Shown: positions 10,639-21,554 of the stretch, piece after piece
How positions within the stretch are numbered: position 1 is the first letter of the stretch
Layout of the letters: each line of letters begins with the position of its first letter
NCBI RefSeq assembly: GCF_019880405.1
Contig: NZ_CP082269.1
Coordinates: 1,488,001-1,552,000, forward strand
Origin: Enterobacter sp. C2
GTDB lineage: Bacteria > Pseudomonadota > Gammaproteobacteria > Enterobacterales > Enterobacteriaceae
Direction: 5' to 3'
Length of the DNA stretch: 64,000 nucleotides
Position numbers and translations under genes: made by a program
The notes under the pieces: model-generated
Databases searched by the model: none
What the model was told of the DNA's origin: nothing
What the model saw: the letters and a program-made list of their open reading frames with translations, nothing else

Positions 10639-11649
10639 ATGTACTACCCCTTCGTTCGTAAAGCCCTTTTCCAGCTCGACCCTGAGCGCGCTCATGAATT
10701 GACGTTTCAGCAATTACGCCGTATTTCCGGCACGCCGTTAGCCGCGCTGGTACGCCAGAACGTGCCGCAAAAACCGGTCTCCTGCATGGGCCTGACCTTT
10801 AAGAATCCGCTGGGCCTGGCGGCGGGTCTGGATAAAAACGGCGAGTGCATCGATGCGCTGGGCGCAATGGGCTTTGGCGCGATTGAGATCGGCACCGTGA
10901 CGCCGCGCCCTCAGCCGGGTAACGATAAGCCGCGTATCTTCCGCCTGGTCGAGGCCGAGGGGTTAATTAACCGCATGGGCTTCAATAACCTTGGCGTGGA
11001 TAACCTGGTAGAGAACGTCAAAAAAGCCCATTTTGATGGCGTGCTGGGCATTAATATCGGCAAGAATAAAGATACGCCGGTGGAGCAGGGGAAAGATGAC
11101 TACCTGATCTGTATGGATAAAGTCTATCCCTACGCGGGCTATATTGCGATTAATATCTCCTCGCCCAACACCCCAGGCCTGCGCTCGCTGCAATACGGTG
11201 AGGCGCTGGACGATCTGCTCTCCGCCATCAAAAATAAGCAGCGCGAGCTGCAGAATATTCATCATAAATATGTCCCTGTGGCGGTGAAAATTGCTCCCGA
11301 TCTTTCGGTTGAAGAGTTAATTCAGGTAGCTGACAGCCTGGTTCGCCATAATATCGATGGCGTGATTGCCACCAATACCACGCTCGAAAGAGGGCTGGTG
11401 CAGGGAATGAAGCACGGTAACGAGACCGGAGGCTTAAGCGGCCGGCCATTGCAGCTGAAAAGCACCGAAATTATTCGCCGTCTTGCCCAGGAGCTGAAGG
11501 GTCAGCTGCCGATTATCGGCGTCGGCGGAATCGACTCCGTTATCGCCGCCCGGGAGAAAATAGCGGCCGGTGCAACGCTGGTGCAGATCTATTCCGGCTT
11601 TATATTTAAAGGCCCGCCGCTGATTAAAGAGATCGTTACCCATATCTAA
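10639..11649 (+). CDS. pyrD: Dihydroorotate dehydrogenase (quinone), class 2
   Basis: Oxidises dihydroorotate to orotate at the inner membrane, the fourth step of pyrimidine synthesis, using FMN and quinone. The 336 residues match E. coli PyrD; the start [11 protein letters not shown] sits 8 bases after CAGGAG. Key stretches are [17 protein letters not shown], the FMN-contacting NISSPNTPG with the catalytic Ser, and GVGGIDS near the C-terminus. The N-terminal helices (about residues 1-40) form the membrane and quinone tunnel. Confidence 0.97.
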   Translation: MYYPFVRKALFQLDPERAHELTFQQLRRISGTPLAALVRQNVPQKPVSCMGLTFKNPLGLAAGLDKNGECIDALGAMGFGAIEIGTVTPRPQPGNDKPRIFRLVEAEGLINRMGFNNLGVDNLVENVKKAHFDGVLGINIGKNKDTPVEQGKDDYLICMDKVYPYAGYIAINISSPNTPGLRSLQYGEALDDLLSAIKNKQRELQNIHHKYVPVAVKIAPDLSVEELIQVADSLVRHNIDGVIATNTTLERGLVQGMKHGNETGGLSGRPLQLKSTEIIRRLAQELKGQLPIIGVGGIDSVIAAREKIAAGATLVQIYSGFIFKGPPLIKEIVTHI

Positions 11650-11817
11650 TCCTTTGCGTCTAAATGTTAACCAGGGCTTTATTTCCCGCCCTGGTTGTTT
11701 TATATTCCCCCGGTTGTTGTTAATTTAAACGTTCTCATTATTGACATTTTGTGGTAAGCGAAGCGGTAGCAACGGACACAAACGCAGCAGGATGCTTAAG
11801 GGGAAGCGGAGAGGACT

Positions 11818-12354
11818 ATGCGAATTAAACCTGACGATAACTGGCGCTGGTATTACGACGAAGAGCACGACCGGATGATGCTCGATCTTGCCAATGGGAT
11901 GCTGTTTCGCTCCCGTTACGCCCGTCGGATGCTGACGCCGGACGCGTTCGCACCCTCTGGTTTCTGTGTGGATGATGCCGCACTCTACTTCTCCTTTGAG
12001 GAGCGCTGCCGCGAGTTTGACCTCTCCCGGGAGCAGCGAGCGGAGCTGGTGCTGAATGCGCTGGTGGCGATCCGTTTTCTCAAGCCGCAGATGCCAAAAA
12101 GCTGGCACTTCCACTCCTACGGCGACAGCTGGCAGCCCGATCTGGGCGAAGCCGCCAGCGTCTGGCTCAGCGATACCGCAGAGCAGGTCAATTTGCTGGT
12201 GGTTGAGCCGGGTGATAACGCCACGCTCTGCCTGCTGGCCCAGCCCGGCGTGGTGATTGCCGGGCGTACGATGCAGCTTGGCGACGCGATCAAAGTGATG
12301 AACGATCGGATGCGACCGCTGCCCCAGATGTATAGCCTGGAGCAGGCGGTTTAA
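11818..12354 (+). CDS. zapC: Cell division protein ZapC
   Basis: Binds FtsZ and promotes bundling of protofilaments at mid-cell. The 178-residue protein begins [20 protein letters not shown] as in E. coli ZapC (180 residues); the difference is near the C-terminus, which ends SLEQAV in both. Its stop codon overlaps that of the convergent ycbX gene within one TTAA (12351-12354). Confidence 0.95.
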   Translation: MRIKPDDNWRWYYDEEHDRMMLDLANGMLFRSRYARRMLTPDAFAPSGFCVDDAALYFSFEERCREFDLSREQRAELVLNALVAIRFLKPQMPKSWHFHSYGDSWQPDLGEAASVWLSDTAEQVNLLVVEPGDNATLCLLAQPGVVIAGRTMQLGDAIKVMNDRMRPLPQMYSLEQAV

Positions 12355-13460
12355 GGCGCCAGCACCAGCGGCGTTTTGGGAATACAGCTGCAGCTCAGGA
12401 TGGTGCCGTCGTCGCCAATGGCGGACTGCTTCAGGGCGCTGACTTCCCCCTCTATCAGACGTACGCGGCAGCAGCCGCAGATCCCAGCCCGGCAGGAGTA
12501 GGGCACGCGGATCCCCTGACTCTCCAGCTGTTCAAGCAGCACCTGCTGGTTATTGCCCGTAAAGGTCTCTCCCTGCCAACCAATGGTCACCGTTGACGCA
12601 GCCTGCTTCTCAATCTCCAGCGTTTCAACCGGCTCCCCGGCACCGTACACTCTCGCCGGACCGCTCGCCAGCACGCTCACCTCGTCACCGACGCGGATCA
12701 CACCGCTGTTACGGGCGATCAGATTTTGACCGAAATCGACATCGCCGTTATCAACGGCGGTGCGGAACTGTTGCAGGGTGTGCAGCGGTTCTCCAGCCGG
12801 GTGCTTCTGCCCACGCTCTGGGCTGATGGTGGTAAATACGCAGCGGCTACAGGGTTTTACGACGTCAAAGATCACCTCACCGATGCGTACGGTTTTCCAG
12901 CTATCCTCTTCCCACGCCTGCGCCCCGGTCACCACCAGGTTCGGACGAAACTGCTCCATCTGGATGCTGGCCGGGCAGCGGTTTTGTAGATCGCGCAGCG
13001 AGGCCTCGTTGGTGAGCAGATAGGGAAAGCCGTCAGCAAAGGAGAGCGGCACGCTCTCAAAGCGCTTCACCCGGCGGGTGGGCTCTTGTCCTACCCAGCG
13101 CAGCTGCACCTCGCGATTAAAAAAGCCGCTCAGCCACTGGTTAATCGCCGCCGGGGCAATTAATGCGGTAAAATGGTTGCCCCATACCTCCGTCGGCTGG
13201 GCATCGCTGATGAAATCGGCAAAGCGGACCAGCGCGCTGCTGCCGTCGGGGGCGGTGAGATGGAGACCGTCATGCAGCGGCGACGGGATAAAACGCACCA
13301 GCTGTGGAGACTGACGAGCGGTAATAAAGGTACCGTCGGGTTCAGTAACCATAAAGATGCGGTCAAAGGCCAGACCGCTGATGTCGGCCAGGGCGTGCGT
13401 GAGGCCAATTCCGCGCATCGATTTGACCGGATGTATAAAAAGCCGCGACAGGGTAGCCAC
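12351..13460 (-). CDS. ycbX: YcbX: MOSC and 2Fe-2S ferredoxin-domain protein
   Basis: Molybdenum-cofactor-dependent N-hydroxylated-compound reductase family; E. coli YcbX detoxifies base analogues such as 6-hydroxylaminopurine. An N-terminal MOSC-N beta-barrel and MOSC domain are followed by a ferredoxin domain with cluster ligands in [11 protein letters not shown] and CSC near the C-terminus. I place the start at GTG (13460), preceded by GGAGGG at ideal spacing, giving 369 residues as in E. coli. An ATG 12 bases upstream lies directly against the GGAGGG and is less likely. Confidence 0.9.
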   Translation of the reverse strand: MATLSRLFIHPVKSMRGIGLTHALADISGLAFDRIFMVTEPDGTFITARQSPQLVRFIPSPLHDGLHLTAPDGSSALVRFADFISDAQPTEVWGNHFTALIAPAAINQWLSGFFNREVQLRWVGQEPTRRVKRFESVPLSFADGFPYLLTNEASLRDLQNRCPASIQMEQFRPNLVVTGAQAWEEDSWKTVRIGEVIFDVVKPCSRCVFTTISPERGQKHPAGEPLHTLQQFRTAVDNGDVDFGQNLIARNSGVIRVGDEVSVLASGPARVYGAGEPVETLEIEKQAASTVTIGWQGETFTGNNQQVLLEQLESQGIRVPYSCRAGICGCCRVRLIEGEVSALKQSAIGDDGTILSCSCIPKTPLVLAP

Positions 13461-13559
13461 TGCGCCCTCCATGGGTGTGAAAATAGGGTCTCAACTTTAT
13501 GACATCCCACTTATATTGGCTATAATGCGCAACAATTTTATTAGAGTAAAAGTGACGAT

Positions 13560-15668
13560 ATGAATTCTCTGTTTGCCAGTACGGCCCGTGGGCTGGAAGA
13601 GCTGTTAAAAACTGAACTGGAAAACCTCGGGGCGCAGCACGTCCAGGTGGTTCAGGGCGGTGTCCATTTTGAGGGGGACACCCGGCTCATTTACCAGAGC
13701 CTGATGTGGAGTCGTCTGGCTTCGCGCATAATGCTGCCGCTGAACGAGTGCAAGGTCTACAGCGACCTCGATCTCTATATGGGCGTGCAGGCGATTGACT
13801 GGACGGAGATTTTCAATCCTGGCGCAACCTTCGCCGTGCACTTTAGCGGGGTGAATGAAGAGATCCGCAACAGCCAGTACGGTGCTATGCGGGTAAAAGA
13901 CGCCATCGTCGACAGCTTCACGCGTAAAAATATGGAACGTCCGAACGTCGATCGCGAGCAGCCGGATATGCGCATTAACGTCTGGCTGAATAAAGAGACG
14001 GCGCATATCGCCCTCGATCTCAGCGGCGACGGCCTGCACCTGCGCGGCTATCGCGACCGGGCTGGCCTGGCCCCCATGAAAGAGACTCTGGCCGCAGCGG
14101 TGGTGATGCGCTCCGGCTGGCAGCCGGGTACGCCGCTGCTCGATCCGCTCTGCGGCTCCGGCACCCTGCTGATTGAGGCGGCGATGCTCGCCACCGATCG
14201 CGCACCGGGCCTGCATCGCGGGCACTGGGGCTTTAGCGGCTGGGCGCAGCACGACGAGGCGCTGTGGAAAGAGGTGAAAGCCGAGGCCCAGACGCGCGCC
14301 CGTCAGGGGCTGGCGGACTACGGCTCGCGCTTCTACGGCTCCGACAGCGATGCCCGGGTTATTGATATTGCCCGCAGCAATGCCCGTCGCGCAGGCGTCG
14401 GCGAGCTGATCGATTTTAACGTCAAAGATGTCGCCCAACTGACCAACCCGCAGCCGGAAGGGCCGCACGGGACCGTGCTCAGTAACCCGCCGTACGGTGA
14501 GCGTCTGGAGAGCGAACCGGCGCTGATCGCCCTGCATAGCCTGCTGGGGCGCACCCTGAAAAACAACTTTGGCGGCTGGAACGTCTCCCTGTTCAGCGCC
14601 TCGCAGGAGCTGCTCAACTGTCTCCAGCTGCGCGCCGACCGCCAGTTTAAGGCCAAAAACGGCCCGCTGGACTGCGTACAGAAAAACTACTCTATCGCAG
14701 AAAACTTTGGTGATATTAAAGGCAGCGGCATGGCGGAAGATTACGCCAACCGCCTGCGCAAAAACGTCAAAAAGCTGGAGAAGTGGGCGCGTCAGGAGGG
14801 GATCGAGTGCTATCGCCTCTACGATGCTGACCTGCCAGACTATAACGTGGCGGTAGACCGCTACGCCGATTGGGTAGTGGTGCAGGAGTACGCCCCGCCG
14901 AAAACCGTTGATGCGCAGAAGGCCCGTCAGCGCCTGCTGGATGTTATCGCCGCCACCATCACGGTGCTGGGCATTGCGCCTAACAAGCTGGTGCTGAAGA
15001 CCCGCGAGCGGCAGAAAGGTAAGAATCAGTACCAGAAGATGAACGAGAAGGGCGAATTCATGGAGGTGAGCGAATACAACGCCCGCCTGTGGGTTAACCT
15101 GACCGACTACCTGGATACCGGCCTGTTCCTCGATCACCGTATCGCCCGCCGGATGCTCGGCCAGATGAGCAAAGGCAAAGATTTCCTCAACCTCTTCTCC
15201 TATACCGGCAGCGCCAGCGTGCATGCGGGGCTGGGCGGCGCGGCGTCGACCACCACCGTCGACATGTCACGCACCTACCTGGAGTGGGCCGAGCGCAACC
15301 TGCGCCTGAACGGCCTTACCGGTCGTCAGCATCGCCTGATGCAGGCCGACGTGATGGGCTGGCTGCGGGAAACCGACGAGCAGTTCGATCTGATCTTTAT
15401 CGATCCGCCGACCTTCTCTAACTCCAAGCGAATGGAAGAGGCGTTTGACGTCCAGCGCGATCACCTGAGCTTGATGAAAGACTTAAAACGGATGCTGCGT
15501 AAAGGCGGCACGATTATGTTCTCAAACAACAAACGCGGTTTCCGCATGGACCACGACGGGCTGGCTGAACTGGGGCTGAAAGCACAAGATATTACCCAAA
15601 AAACACAGTCGCAGGATTTCGCCCGCAACCGTCAGATCCATAACTGCTGGCTGATTACCGCAGCCTGA
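13560..15668 (+). CDS. rlmL: 23S rRNA m2G2445 / m7G2069 bifunctional methyltransferase RlmKL
   Basis: Two fused methyltransferases: the N-terminal RlmL half (THUMP domain plus Rossmann fold) makes m2G2445, and the C-terminal RlmK half makes m7G2069 in 23S rRNA. The length is 702 residues as in E. coli. The N-terminal SAM motif is [14 protein letters not shown] with catalytic motif [10 protein letters not shown]. The C-terminal half has [14 protein letters not shown] and [11 protein letters not shown]. uup follows after 15 bases, so co-transcription is likely. Confidence 0.97.
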   Translation: MNSLFASTARGLEELLKTELENLGAQHVQVVQGGVHFEGDTRLIYQSLMWSRLASRIMLPLNECKVYSDLDLYMGVQAIDWTEIFNPGATFAVHFSGVNEEIRNSQYGAMRVKDAIVDSFTRKNMERPNVDREQPDMRINVWLNKETAHIALDLSGDGLHLRGYRDRAGLAPMKETLAAAVVMRSGWQPGTPLLDPLCGSGTLLIEAAMLATDRAPGLHRGHWGFSGWAQHDEALWKEVKAEAQTRARQGLADYGSRFYGSDSDARVIDIARSNARRAGVGELIDFNVKDVAQLTNPQPEGPHGTVLSNPPYGERLESEPALIALHSLLGRTLKNNFGGWNVSLFSASQELLNCLQLRADRQFKAKNGPLDCVQKNYSIAENFGDIKGSGMAEDYANRLRKNVKKLEKWARQEGIECYRLYDADLPDYNVAVDRYADWVVVQEYAPPKTVDAQKARQRLLDVIAATITVLGIAPNKLVLKTRERQKGKNQYQKMNEKGEFMEVSEYNARLWVNLTDYLDTGLFLDHRIARRMLGQMSKGKDFLNLFSYTGSASVHAGLGGAASTTTVDMSRTYLEWAERNLRLNGLTGRQHRLMQADVMGWLRETDEQFDLIFIDPPTFSNSKRMEEAFDVQRDHLSLMKDLKRMLRKGGTIMFSNNKRGFRMDHDGLAELGLKAQDITQKTQSQDFARNRQIHNCWLITAA

Positions 15669-15683
15669 GAGGAATAGAACAAG

Positions 15684-17591
15684 ATGTCATTAATTAGTAT
15701 GCACGGTGCCTGGCTGTCATTCAGCGACGCGCCGCTTCTGGATAACGCTGAGCTTCACATCGAAGACAACGAGCGCGTCTGCCTGGTCGGACGTAACGGT
15801 GCGGGCAAATCCACCCTGATGAAGATCCTCAACCGCGAACAGGGCCTGGACGATGGCCGCATCGTCTATGAGCAGGATCTGGTTGTGGCGCGCCTGCAGC
15901 AGGATCCGCCGCGTAACGTTGCCGGGAGCGTTTACGATTTTGTTGCCGAGGGCATCTCAGAGCAGGCGGAGTATCTCAAGGGTTACCATGAGATCTCCCA
16001 TCTGGTGATGACCGATCCAAGCGAGAAGAACCTCAACGAGATGGCGCGCCTGCAGGAGCTGCTGGATCACTACGGCCTCTGGCAGATGGAAAACCGTATC
16101 AACGAGGTGCTGGCCCAGCTTGGCCTGGAGGCCGATATGGCGCTGGCCTCGCTCTCCGGTGGCTGGCTGCGTAAGGCGGCGCTGGGGCGTGCGCTGGTGA
16201 GCAACCCGCGCGTGCTGCTGCTGGACGAGCCGACTAACCACCTGGATATTGAAACCATCGACTGGCTGGAAGGGTTCCTGAAAACCTTCAACGGCACCAT
16301 TATCTTTATCTCCCATGACCGTTCGTTTATCCGCAATATGGCGACGCGCATTGTCGATCTCGATCGCGGCAAGCTGGTGACCTATCCAGGTAACTACGAT
16401 CAGTACCTGCTGGAGAAAGAGGAGGCGCTGCGGGTGGAAGAGCTGCAAAACGCCGAATTTGACCGCAAGCTGGCCCAGGAAGAGGTATGGATCCGTCAGG
16501 GCATCAAAGCGCGCCGTACCCGTAACGAAGGGCGCGTCCGGGCTCTGAAGGCGATGCGTCGCGAGCGTAGCGAACGCCGTGAGGTGATGGGCAGCGCGAA
16601 GATGCAGGTTGAAGAAGCCTCCCGCTCCGGTAAAATCGTTATTGAGATGGAGAACGTCCACTACGCCGTGGACGGCAAAAAGCTGGTCACCGATTTCTCC
16701 GCCCAGGTACAGCGCGGGGATAAAATTGCCCTGATTGGCCCGAACGGCTGCGGGAAAACCACCCTGCTCAAGCTGATGCTCGGCCAGTTACAGGCCGACA
16801 GCGGACGTATTCATATCGGGACCAAGCTGGAAGTGGCCTATTTTGACCAGCACCGTGCTGAGCTGGATCCGGATCGGACGGTGATGGATAACCTCGCCGA
16901 AGGCAAGCAGGAGGTGATGGTCAACGGTAAGCCGCGCCACGTGCTGGGCTACCTGCAGGACTTCCTGTTCCACCCGAAACGCGCCATGACCCCGGTTCGG
17001 GCGCTCTCCGGCGGGGAACGTAACCGTCTCCTGCTGGCGCGCCTGTTCCTCAAGCCCAGCAACCTGCTGATCCTCGATGAACCGACCAACGACCTCGATG
17101 TCGAGACGCTGGAGCTGCTGGAAGAGCTGATCGATGGCTACCAGGGCACGGTTCTGCTGGTGAGCCACGACCGTCAGTTTGTCGATAATACCGTGACCGA
17201 GTGCTGGATCTTCGAAGGCCAGGGGCGGATTGGTCGCTACGTGGGTGGCTACCAGGATGCGCGTGGCCAGCAGGCAGCATCTCAATCGTATAAACAGTCT
17301 GTTACCAAAAAGGTGACCGACATTCCTGCAGCAAAAGGGGATACTGTTAAACGCGGCGGGAGCAAACTAAGCTATAACCTGCAGCGGGAACTTGAACAGC
17401 TTCCTCAACGGCTTGAAGAGCTGGAGGCGAACCTTACTGCGTTGCAGGCACAGGTTGCCGACGGGGCCTTTTTCAGCCAGCCTCACGAGCAGACACAAAA
17501 GGTGTTGGATGAGATGGCTGCCGCAGAGAAGGCGCTGGAAGAGGCCTTCGAGCGGTGGGAGCATCTTGAGGCGCTTAAAAACGCAACGTAA
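15684..17591 (+). CDS. uup: ABC-F ATPase Uup
   Basis: Cytoplasmic ABC-F protein with two nucleotide-binding domains and no membrane segment; family members act on ribosomes, and E. coli uup mutants show raised precise excision of transposons. There are 635 residues as in E. coli. Walker A GRNGAGKS is at 36-43, a second GPNGCGKT lies in the other half, and two signatures read LSGGWLRK and LSGGERNR. The interdomain linker is Arg/Glu-rich, and the C-terminal 80 residues form a DNA-binding coiled coil. Confidence 0.96.
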   Translation: MSLISMHGAWLSFSDAPLLDNAELHIEDNERVCLVGRNGAGKSTLMKILNREQGLDDGRIVYEQDLVVARLQQDPPRNVAGSVYDFVAEGISEQAEYLKGYHEISHLVMTDPSEKNLNEMARLQELLDHYGLWQMENRINEVLAQLGLEADMALASLSGGWLRKAALGRALVSNPRVLLLDEPTNHLDIETIDWLEGFLKTFNGTIIFISHDRSFIRNMATRIVDLDRGKLVTYPGNYDQYLLEKEEALRVEELQNAEFDRKLAQEEVWIRQGIKARRTRNEGRVRALKAMRRERSERREVMGSAKMQVEEASRSGKIVIEMENVHYAVDGKKLVTDFSAQVQRGDKIALIGPNGCGKTTLLKLMLGQLQADSGRIHIGTKLEVAYFDQHRAELDPDRTVMDNLAEGKQEVMVNGKPRHVLGYLQDFLFHPKRAMTPVRALSGGERNRLLLARLFLKPSNLLILDEPTNDLDVETLELLEELIDGYQGTVLLVSHDRQFVDNTVTECWIFEGQGRIGRYVGGYQDARGQQAASQSYKQSVTKKVTDIPAAKGDTVKRGGSKLSYNLQRELEQLPQRLEELEANLTALQAQVADGAFFSQPHEQTQKVLDEMAAAEKALEEAFERWEHLEALKNAT

Positions 17592-17605
17592 TTCAGGGAG
17601 TGCGC

Positions 17606-18859
17606 ATGTGCGAACAACATCATGACGCCCGGCACATTTTGTGTTCGCAATGCGATCTGCTGGTGGCGCTGCCGCCGCTTGCGCACGGGCACAAGGCAGC
17701 CTGTCCGCGCTGCGGCCATACGTTGACCACCCGCTGGGATGCACCCCGGCAGCGCCCGCTGGCCTACTCGGTAGTGGCGCTGTTTATGCTGGTGCTGGCT
17801 AACCTGTTCCCCTTCGTTAACATGAAGGTGGCAGGGGTCACCAGTGAAGTGACGCTGATGGAGATCCCGCGCGTCATGTTCAGTGAGGACTACGCCAGCC
17901 TTGGCACCTTCTTCTTGCTCTTTGTGCAGTTCGTGCCCGCGTTCTGCCTGGTCACCGTCATACTGCTGGTGAACCAGGTTCCGCTGCCGGATCGCCTGAA
18001 GCGCAGGCTGGCCCGCATCTTTTTCATGCTCAAAAACTGGGGGATGGCAGAGATCTTCCTCGCCGGAGTGCTGGTCAGCTTTGTGAAGCTGATGGCCTAT
18101 GGTGATATCGGCGTCGGCAGCAGCTTCATCCCCTGGTGTCTGTTCTGCATTCTGCATCTGCGTGCCTTTCAGTGCGTCGATAAACGCTGGCTGTGGGACG
18201 ACATCGCTCCCGCGCCGACCCTGGCTCAGCCGCTGCACGTCGGCGTACCGGGTATTCGCCAGGGGCTGCGCTCCTGCGCTTGCTGCACGGCGGTGCTGCC
18301 CGTTGATCAAACGGTGTGCCCCCGCTGCCATAGCCATGGCCACGCCCGGCGCAGGAACAGCCTTCAGCTAACGATGGCGCTGCTGGTCACCTCTATTCTG
18401 CTCTATCTGCCAGCCAATATTTTGCCCATCATGATCACCGATCTGCTGGGGGATAAAATGCCCTCGACCATTCTGGCCGGGGTAATCCTGCTCTGGAGCG
18501 AAGGCTCCTATCCGGTGGCGCTGGTGATTTTTATCGCCAGTATCATGGTGCCAACCCTGAAGATGATCGCCATCGCCTGGCTCTGCTGGGATGCGAAAGG
18601 GCACGGCCGACGCGACAGCGAGCGTATGCACCTGATCTATGAAGTCGTTGAATTTGTTGGCCGCTGGTCGATGATTGACGTCTTCGTCATTGCCGTACTC
18701 TCTGCCCTGGTACGTATGGGCGGATTAATGAATATTTACCCCGCAATGGGCGCGCTGATGTTTGCGCTGGTTGTCATCATGACGATGTTTGCGGCCATGA
18801 CCTTCGACCCACGCCTGTCGTGGGATCGCGAGCCAGAATCAAGCCAGGAGGAGTCGTAA
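17606..18859 (+). CDS. pqiA: Intermembrane transport protein PqiA
   Basis: Inner-membrane partner of the PqiB MCE tunnel, thought to move lipids between the membranes. The 417 residues contain two similar halves, each starting with a rubredoxin-like zinc ribbon (CSQCDLL...CPRCG, and CACCTAV...CPRCH) and then four membrane segments. The start ATG (17606) replaces a GTG 6 bases earlier by homology and length. First gene of pqiABC, 14 bases after uup; in E. coli pqiAB is paraquat-inducible through SoxRS. Confidence 0.95.
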   Translation: MCEQHHDARHILCSQCDLLVALPPLAHGHKAACPRCGHTLTTRWDAPRQRPLAYSVVALFMLVLANLFPFVNMKVAGVTSEVTLMEIPRVMFSEDYASLGTFFLLFVQFVPAFCLVTVILLVNQVPLPDRLKRRLARIFFMLKNWGMAEIFLAGVLVSFVKLMAYGDIGVGSSFIPWCLFCILHLRAFQCVDKRWLWDDIAPAPTLAQPLHVGVPGIRQGLRSCACCTAVLPVDQTVCPRCHSHGHARRRNSLQLTMALLVTSILLYLPANILPIMITDLLGDKMPSTILAGVILLWSEGSYPVALVIFIASIMVPTLKMIAIAWLCWDAKGHGRRDSERMHLIYEVVEFVGRWSMIDVFVIAVLSALVRMGGLMNIYPAMGALMFALVVIMTMFAAMTFDPRLSWDREPESSQEES

Positions 18860-18862
18860 AAC

Positions 18863-20503
18863 ATGGAGACCAAAGGTGGGGAAGCCAAAGTGCAGAAGGT
18901 GAAGAACTGGTCACCGGTGTGGATCTTCCCAATTGTCACGGCACTGATCGGGGCCTGGATCCTCTTCTATCACTACAGCCATCAGGGGCCGGAGGTGACG
19001 CTGATCACCACCAATGCCGAAGGCATCGAGGCGGGTAAAACCACCATCAAAAGCCGCAGTATTGACGTCGGCGTGGTGGAGTCCGCAACGCTGACCGACG
19101 ATCTGACCCACGTTGAGATCAAGGCGCGCCTGAATGCCGATATGCAAAAGCTGCTGCACGGCGACACGGTATTCTGGGTGGTGAAGCCGCAGGTAGGCAG
19201 GGAAGGGATCAGCGGGTTAGGCACGCTGCTCTCTGGGGCCTATATCGAGCTTCAGCCAGGCACCAAAGGCGGCGTGCGCGATGATTACCAGCTGCTGGAT
19301 TCGCCGCCGCTGGCACCGCCGGATGCAAAAGGGATCCGCGTGGTGCTCGACAGTAAAAAAGCGGGTCAGCTTACCCCTGGCGATCCGGTACTTTTCCGCG
19401 GCTATCGCGTCGGCTCGGTAGAGACCAGCGTGTTCGACCCGCAGAAGCGCACCATGAGCTATCAGCTGTTTATCAACGCGCCTAACGATCGTCTGGTGAC
19501 CAGCAACGTCCGCTTCTGGAAGGATAGCGGTATCGCTGTCGATCTCACCTCGGCAGGCATGCGCGTCGAGATGGGGGCACTGACCACCCTGTTTGGCGGC
19601 GGCGTCAGCTTTGACGTACCCGACGGCATCGATTTAGGCCAGCCGGTGGCCGAGAAAACCGAGTTCGATCTCTATGACAACCAGCGCAGCATTCAGGAGT
19701 CGCTCTATACCCAGCACCAGGATTTCCTGCTGTTCTTCAAAGATTCTATTCGCGGCCTGCAACCAGGCGCACCGGTAGAGTTCCGCGGCATGCGTCTTGG
19801 GACCGTCAGCAAGGTACCGTTCTTTATGCCGGGCCTGCGTCAGGCATTGAACGAGGACTACCGTATTCCGGTGCTGATCCGTATTGAGCCAGAGCGGATC
19901 GCCAGCCAGATGGGTGAAAGTCCGGATATCCTGACTAATCTGCCTGAGCTGCTCAAGCAGGGACTGCGCGGCTCGTTGAAAACCGGTAACCTGGTGACCG
20001 GCGCGCTCTACGTAGATATGGATTTCGTCTCAAAACCGCCGCCGATCACCGGCATCCGTGAGTTTGGCGGCTATAGCATTATTCCGACGGTCAGCAGCGG
20101 TCTGGCGCAGATCCAGCAGCGCCTGATGGATACGCTGGATAAGATCAACAATCTGCCGCTGAACCCGATGCTTGAACAGGCTACCGGCACGCTTGCCGAG
20201 AGCCAGCGCACCATGCGCCGTCTGCAAACCACGCTGGATAACCTGAACAAGCTGACAGCCAGCCAGTCGGTACAGCAGCTGCCGCAGGATATGCAGAAAA
20301 CGCTGCGCGAGCTGAACCGCAGCATGCAGGGCTTCCAGCCGGGATCGGCAGCCTATAACAAGATGGTGGCGGATATGCAGCGCCTGGATCAGGTTCTGCG
20401 TGAGCTGCAGCCGGTGCTGCAAACGCTTAACCAGAAGAGCAACGCCCTGGTCTTTGAGGCGAAGGGCAAAAAAGATCCTGAGCCGAAGGGGGTTAAACAG
20501 TGA
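18863..20503 (+). CDS. pqiB: MCE-domain protein PqiB
   Basis: Periplasm-spanning tunnel protein anchored in the inner membrane by one N-terminal helix (about residues 18-38). Its MCE domains assemble in hexameric rings, topped by a long C-terminal coiled-coil needle rich in Gln and Leu (about residues 400-540). Length 546 residues, as in E. coli. MCE signatures can be seen at GIEAGKTTIKSRSIDVG and LTPGDPVLFRGYRVG. It starts 3 bases after pqiA and overlaps pqiC by 4 bases. Confidence 0.96.
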   Translation: METKGGEAKVQKVKNWSPVWIFPIVTALIGAWILFYHYSHQGPEVTLITTNAEGIEAGKTTIKSRSIDVGVVESATLTDDLTHVEIKARLNADMQKLLHGDTVFWVVKPQVGREGISGLGTLLSGAYIELQPGTKGGVRDDYQLLDSPPLAPPDAKGIRVVLDSKKAGQLTPGDPVLFRGYRVGSVETSVFDPQKRTMSYQLFINAPNDRLVTSNVRFWKDSGIAVDLTSAGMRVEMGALTTLFGGGVSFDVPDGIDLGQPVAEKTEFDLYDNQRSIQESLYTQHQDFLLFFKDSIRGLQPGAPVEFRGMRLGTVSKVPFFMPGLRQALNEDYRIPVLIRIEPERIASQMGESPDILTNLPELLKQGLRGSLKTGNLVTGALYVDMDFVSKPPPITGIREFGGYSIIPTVSSGLAQIQQRLMDTLDKINNLPLNPMLEQATGTLAESQRTMRRLQTTLDNLNKLTASQSVQQLPQDMQKTLRELNRSMQGFQPGSAAYNKMVADMQRLDQVLRELQPVLQTLNQKSNALVFEAKGKKDPEPKGVKQ

Positions 20504-21102
20504 GAAAAGGGATAATGGTTATTGCGGCGCTGTTGCTCAGCGCCTGCAGCAGCGGTAGCGAGGAGCCACGCTACTATCAGTTGCCAAACAATCAGCTATC
20601 AAACGCTCAGCTGTCGCAGGCTGCCGCGCCGCAGAGCATGATGGCAACCAACCCCGGCCAGGGGCAGCGTCAGCTGTGGGTGGAGCAGGTGTCGGTTCCG
20701 GACTATCTCGCGGGTAACGGCGTGGTCTACCAGACCAGCGACGTGCAGTACGTCATCGCTAACAACAACCTGTGGGCCAGCCCGCTCGACCAGCAGCTGC
20801 GTACGTCGCTGGTGGCGAACCTCAGCCGCAATCTCCCAGGCTGGGTGGTCGCCTCTCAGCCGATGGGCAGCGATCAAGATACCCTTAACGTTACCGTGAC
20901 CGGTTTTCATGGGCGTTATGATGGGCACGTGATTGTCAGCGGCGAGTGGCTGCTTAATCACCAGGGCACGCTGATCAAGCGTCCATTCCATGTGGAGATG
21001 ACGCAGCCGCAGGATGGCTATGACGCGATGGTAAAAGTGCTGGGCGAAGCGTGGGCGCAGCAGGCCAGCAACATGGCCCGGGAGATAAATCGCTTACCCT
21101 AA
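20500..21102 (+). CDS. pqiC: Outer-membrane lipoprotein PqiC
   Basis: Lipoprotein that docks the PqiB needle at the outer membrane (DUF330/ABC-type transport auxiliary family). The lipobox is LLSAC, with Cys16 the predicted acylation site. It starts with GTG in a GTGA overlap with the pqiB stop. The core LASPLDQQLR and DTLNVTVTGFHGRYDG segments match E. coli; the 200 residues include a somewhat longer Gln/Asn-rich linker after the Cys. Confidence 0.93.
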   Translation: MRKGIMVIAALLLSACSSGSEEPRYYQLPNNQLSNAQLSQAAAPQSMMATNPGQGQRQLWVEQVSVPDYLAGNGVVYQTSDVQYVIANNNLWASPLDQQLRTSLVANLSRNLPGWVVASQPMGSDQDTLNVTVTGFHGRYDGHVIVSGEWLLNHQGTLIKRPFHVEMTQPQDGYDAMVKVLGEAWAQQASNMAREINRLP

Positions 21103-21134
21103 TTTGTACCTGAGTCTGCAATTAATCCTAAAAA

Positions 21135-21170
21135 AACCACGCTGTCTTTCCCGGTAGCGTGGTTTTTTTT
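21135..21170 (+). terminator. pqiABC terminator
   Basis: Stem AACCACGCT / AGCGTGGTT followed by TTTTTT, 32 bases after the pqiC stop. The A-run on the left arm lets it also work on the minus strand. Confidence 0.9.
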
Positions 21171-21269
21171 CGCCTTTTAAGCGGGATAAAACCTGTGCCT
21201 GCTCACACTTTTTGTACAAATGAACTCTCGCATATCTCACATTTATGACATTGGTATGAATTTTGTGCA

Positions 21270-21298
21270 TTGACTGTCTGCGTCTATCGCGCTATTTC
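21270..21298 (+). promoter_or_regulatory. Probable rmf promoter
   Basis: TTGACT (21270-21275) and TATTTC (21293-21298) are separated by 17 bases, about 75 bases ahead of rmf. E. coli rmf is induced by ppGpp and CRP on slow growth. Inferred from hexamer match only. Confidence 0.4.
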
Positions 21299-21370
21299 TT
21301 AGACGTGGTTGCACATTTAGTAGCCACTGTTTTCTTTTCCACCAGACATAAATAATGAGGGAAACGAGGC

Positions 21371-21538
21371 ATGAAGAGACAAAAACGAGATCGCCTGGAA
21401 CGGGCACATCAACGTGGTTACCAGGCCGGCATTGCCGGACGCTCAAAAGAGTTGTGTCCTTACCAGACGCTGAATCAGAGATCATACTGGCTTGGAGGCT
21501 GGCGAGAAGCCATGGAGGACAGGGTAGTTATCGCCTGA
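21371..21538 (+). CDS. rmf: Ribosome modulation factor
   Basis: Small basic protein that dimerises 70S ribosomes into 100S particles in stationary phase. The 55 residues start MKRQKRDRLERAHQRGYQ and contain GIAGRSKELCPYQTLNQRS and WLGGWREAMEDR, almost identical to E. coli RMF. GAGG precedes the ATG by 10 bases. A single gene between pqiC and fabA, as in E. coli. Confidence 0.96.
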   Translation: MKRQKRDRLERAHQRGYQAGIAGRSKELCPYQTLNQRSYWLGGWREAMEDRVVIA

Positions 21539-21554
21539 TTCTGTCTCTTTAAAT

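Noticed and set aside
13605-15224. Leftward 539-codon frame inside rlmL
   Set aside because: Longest shadow in the window, but it lies wholly within rlmL, has no recognisable domain and no promoter.
17483-18343. Leftward 286-codon frame across uup and pqiA
   Set aside because: Crosses the boundary of two certain genes on the other strand and shows low-complexity His/Gln text.
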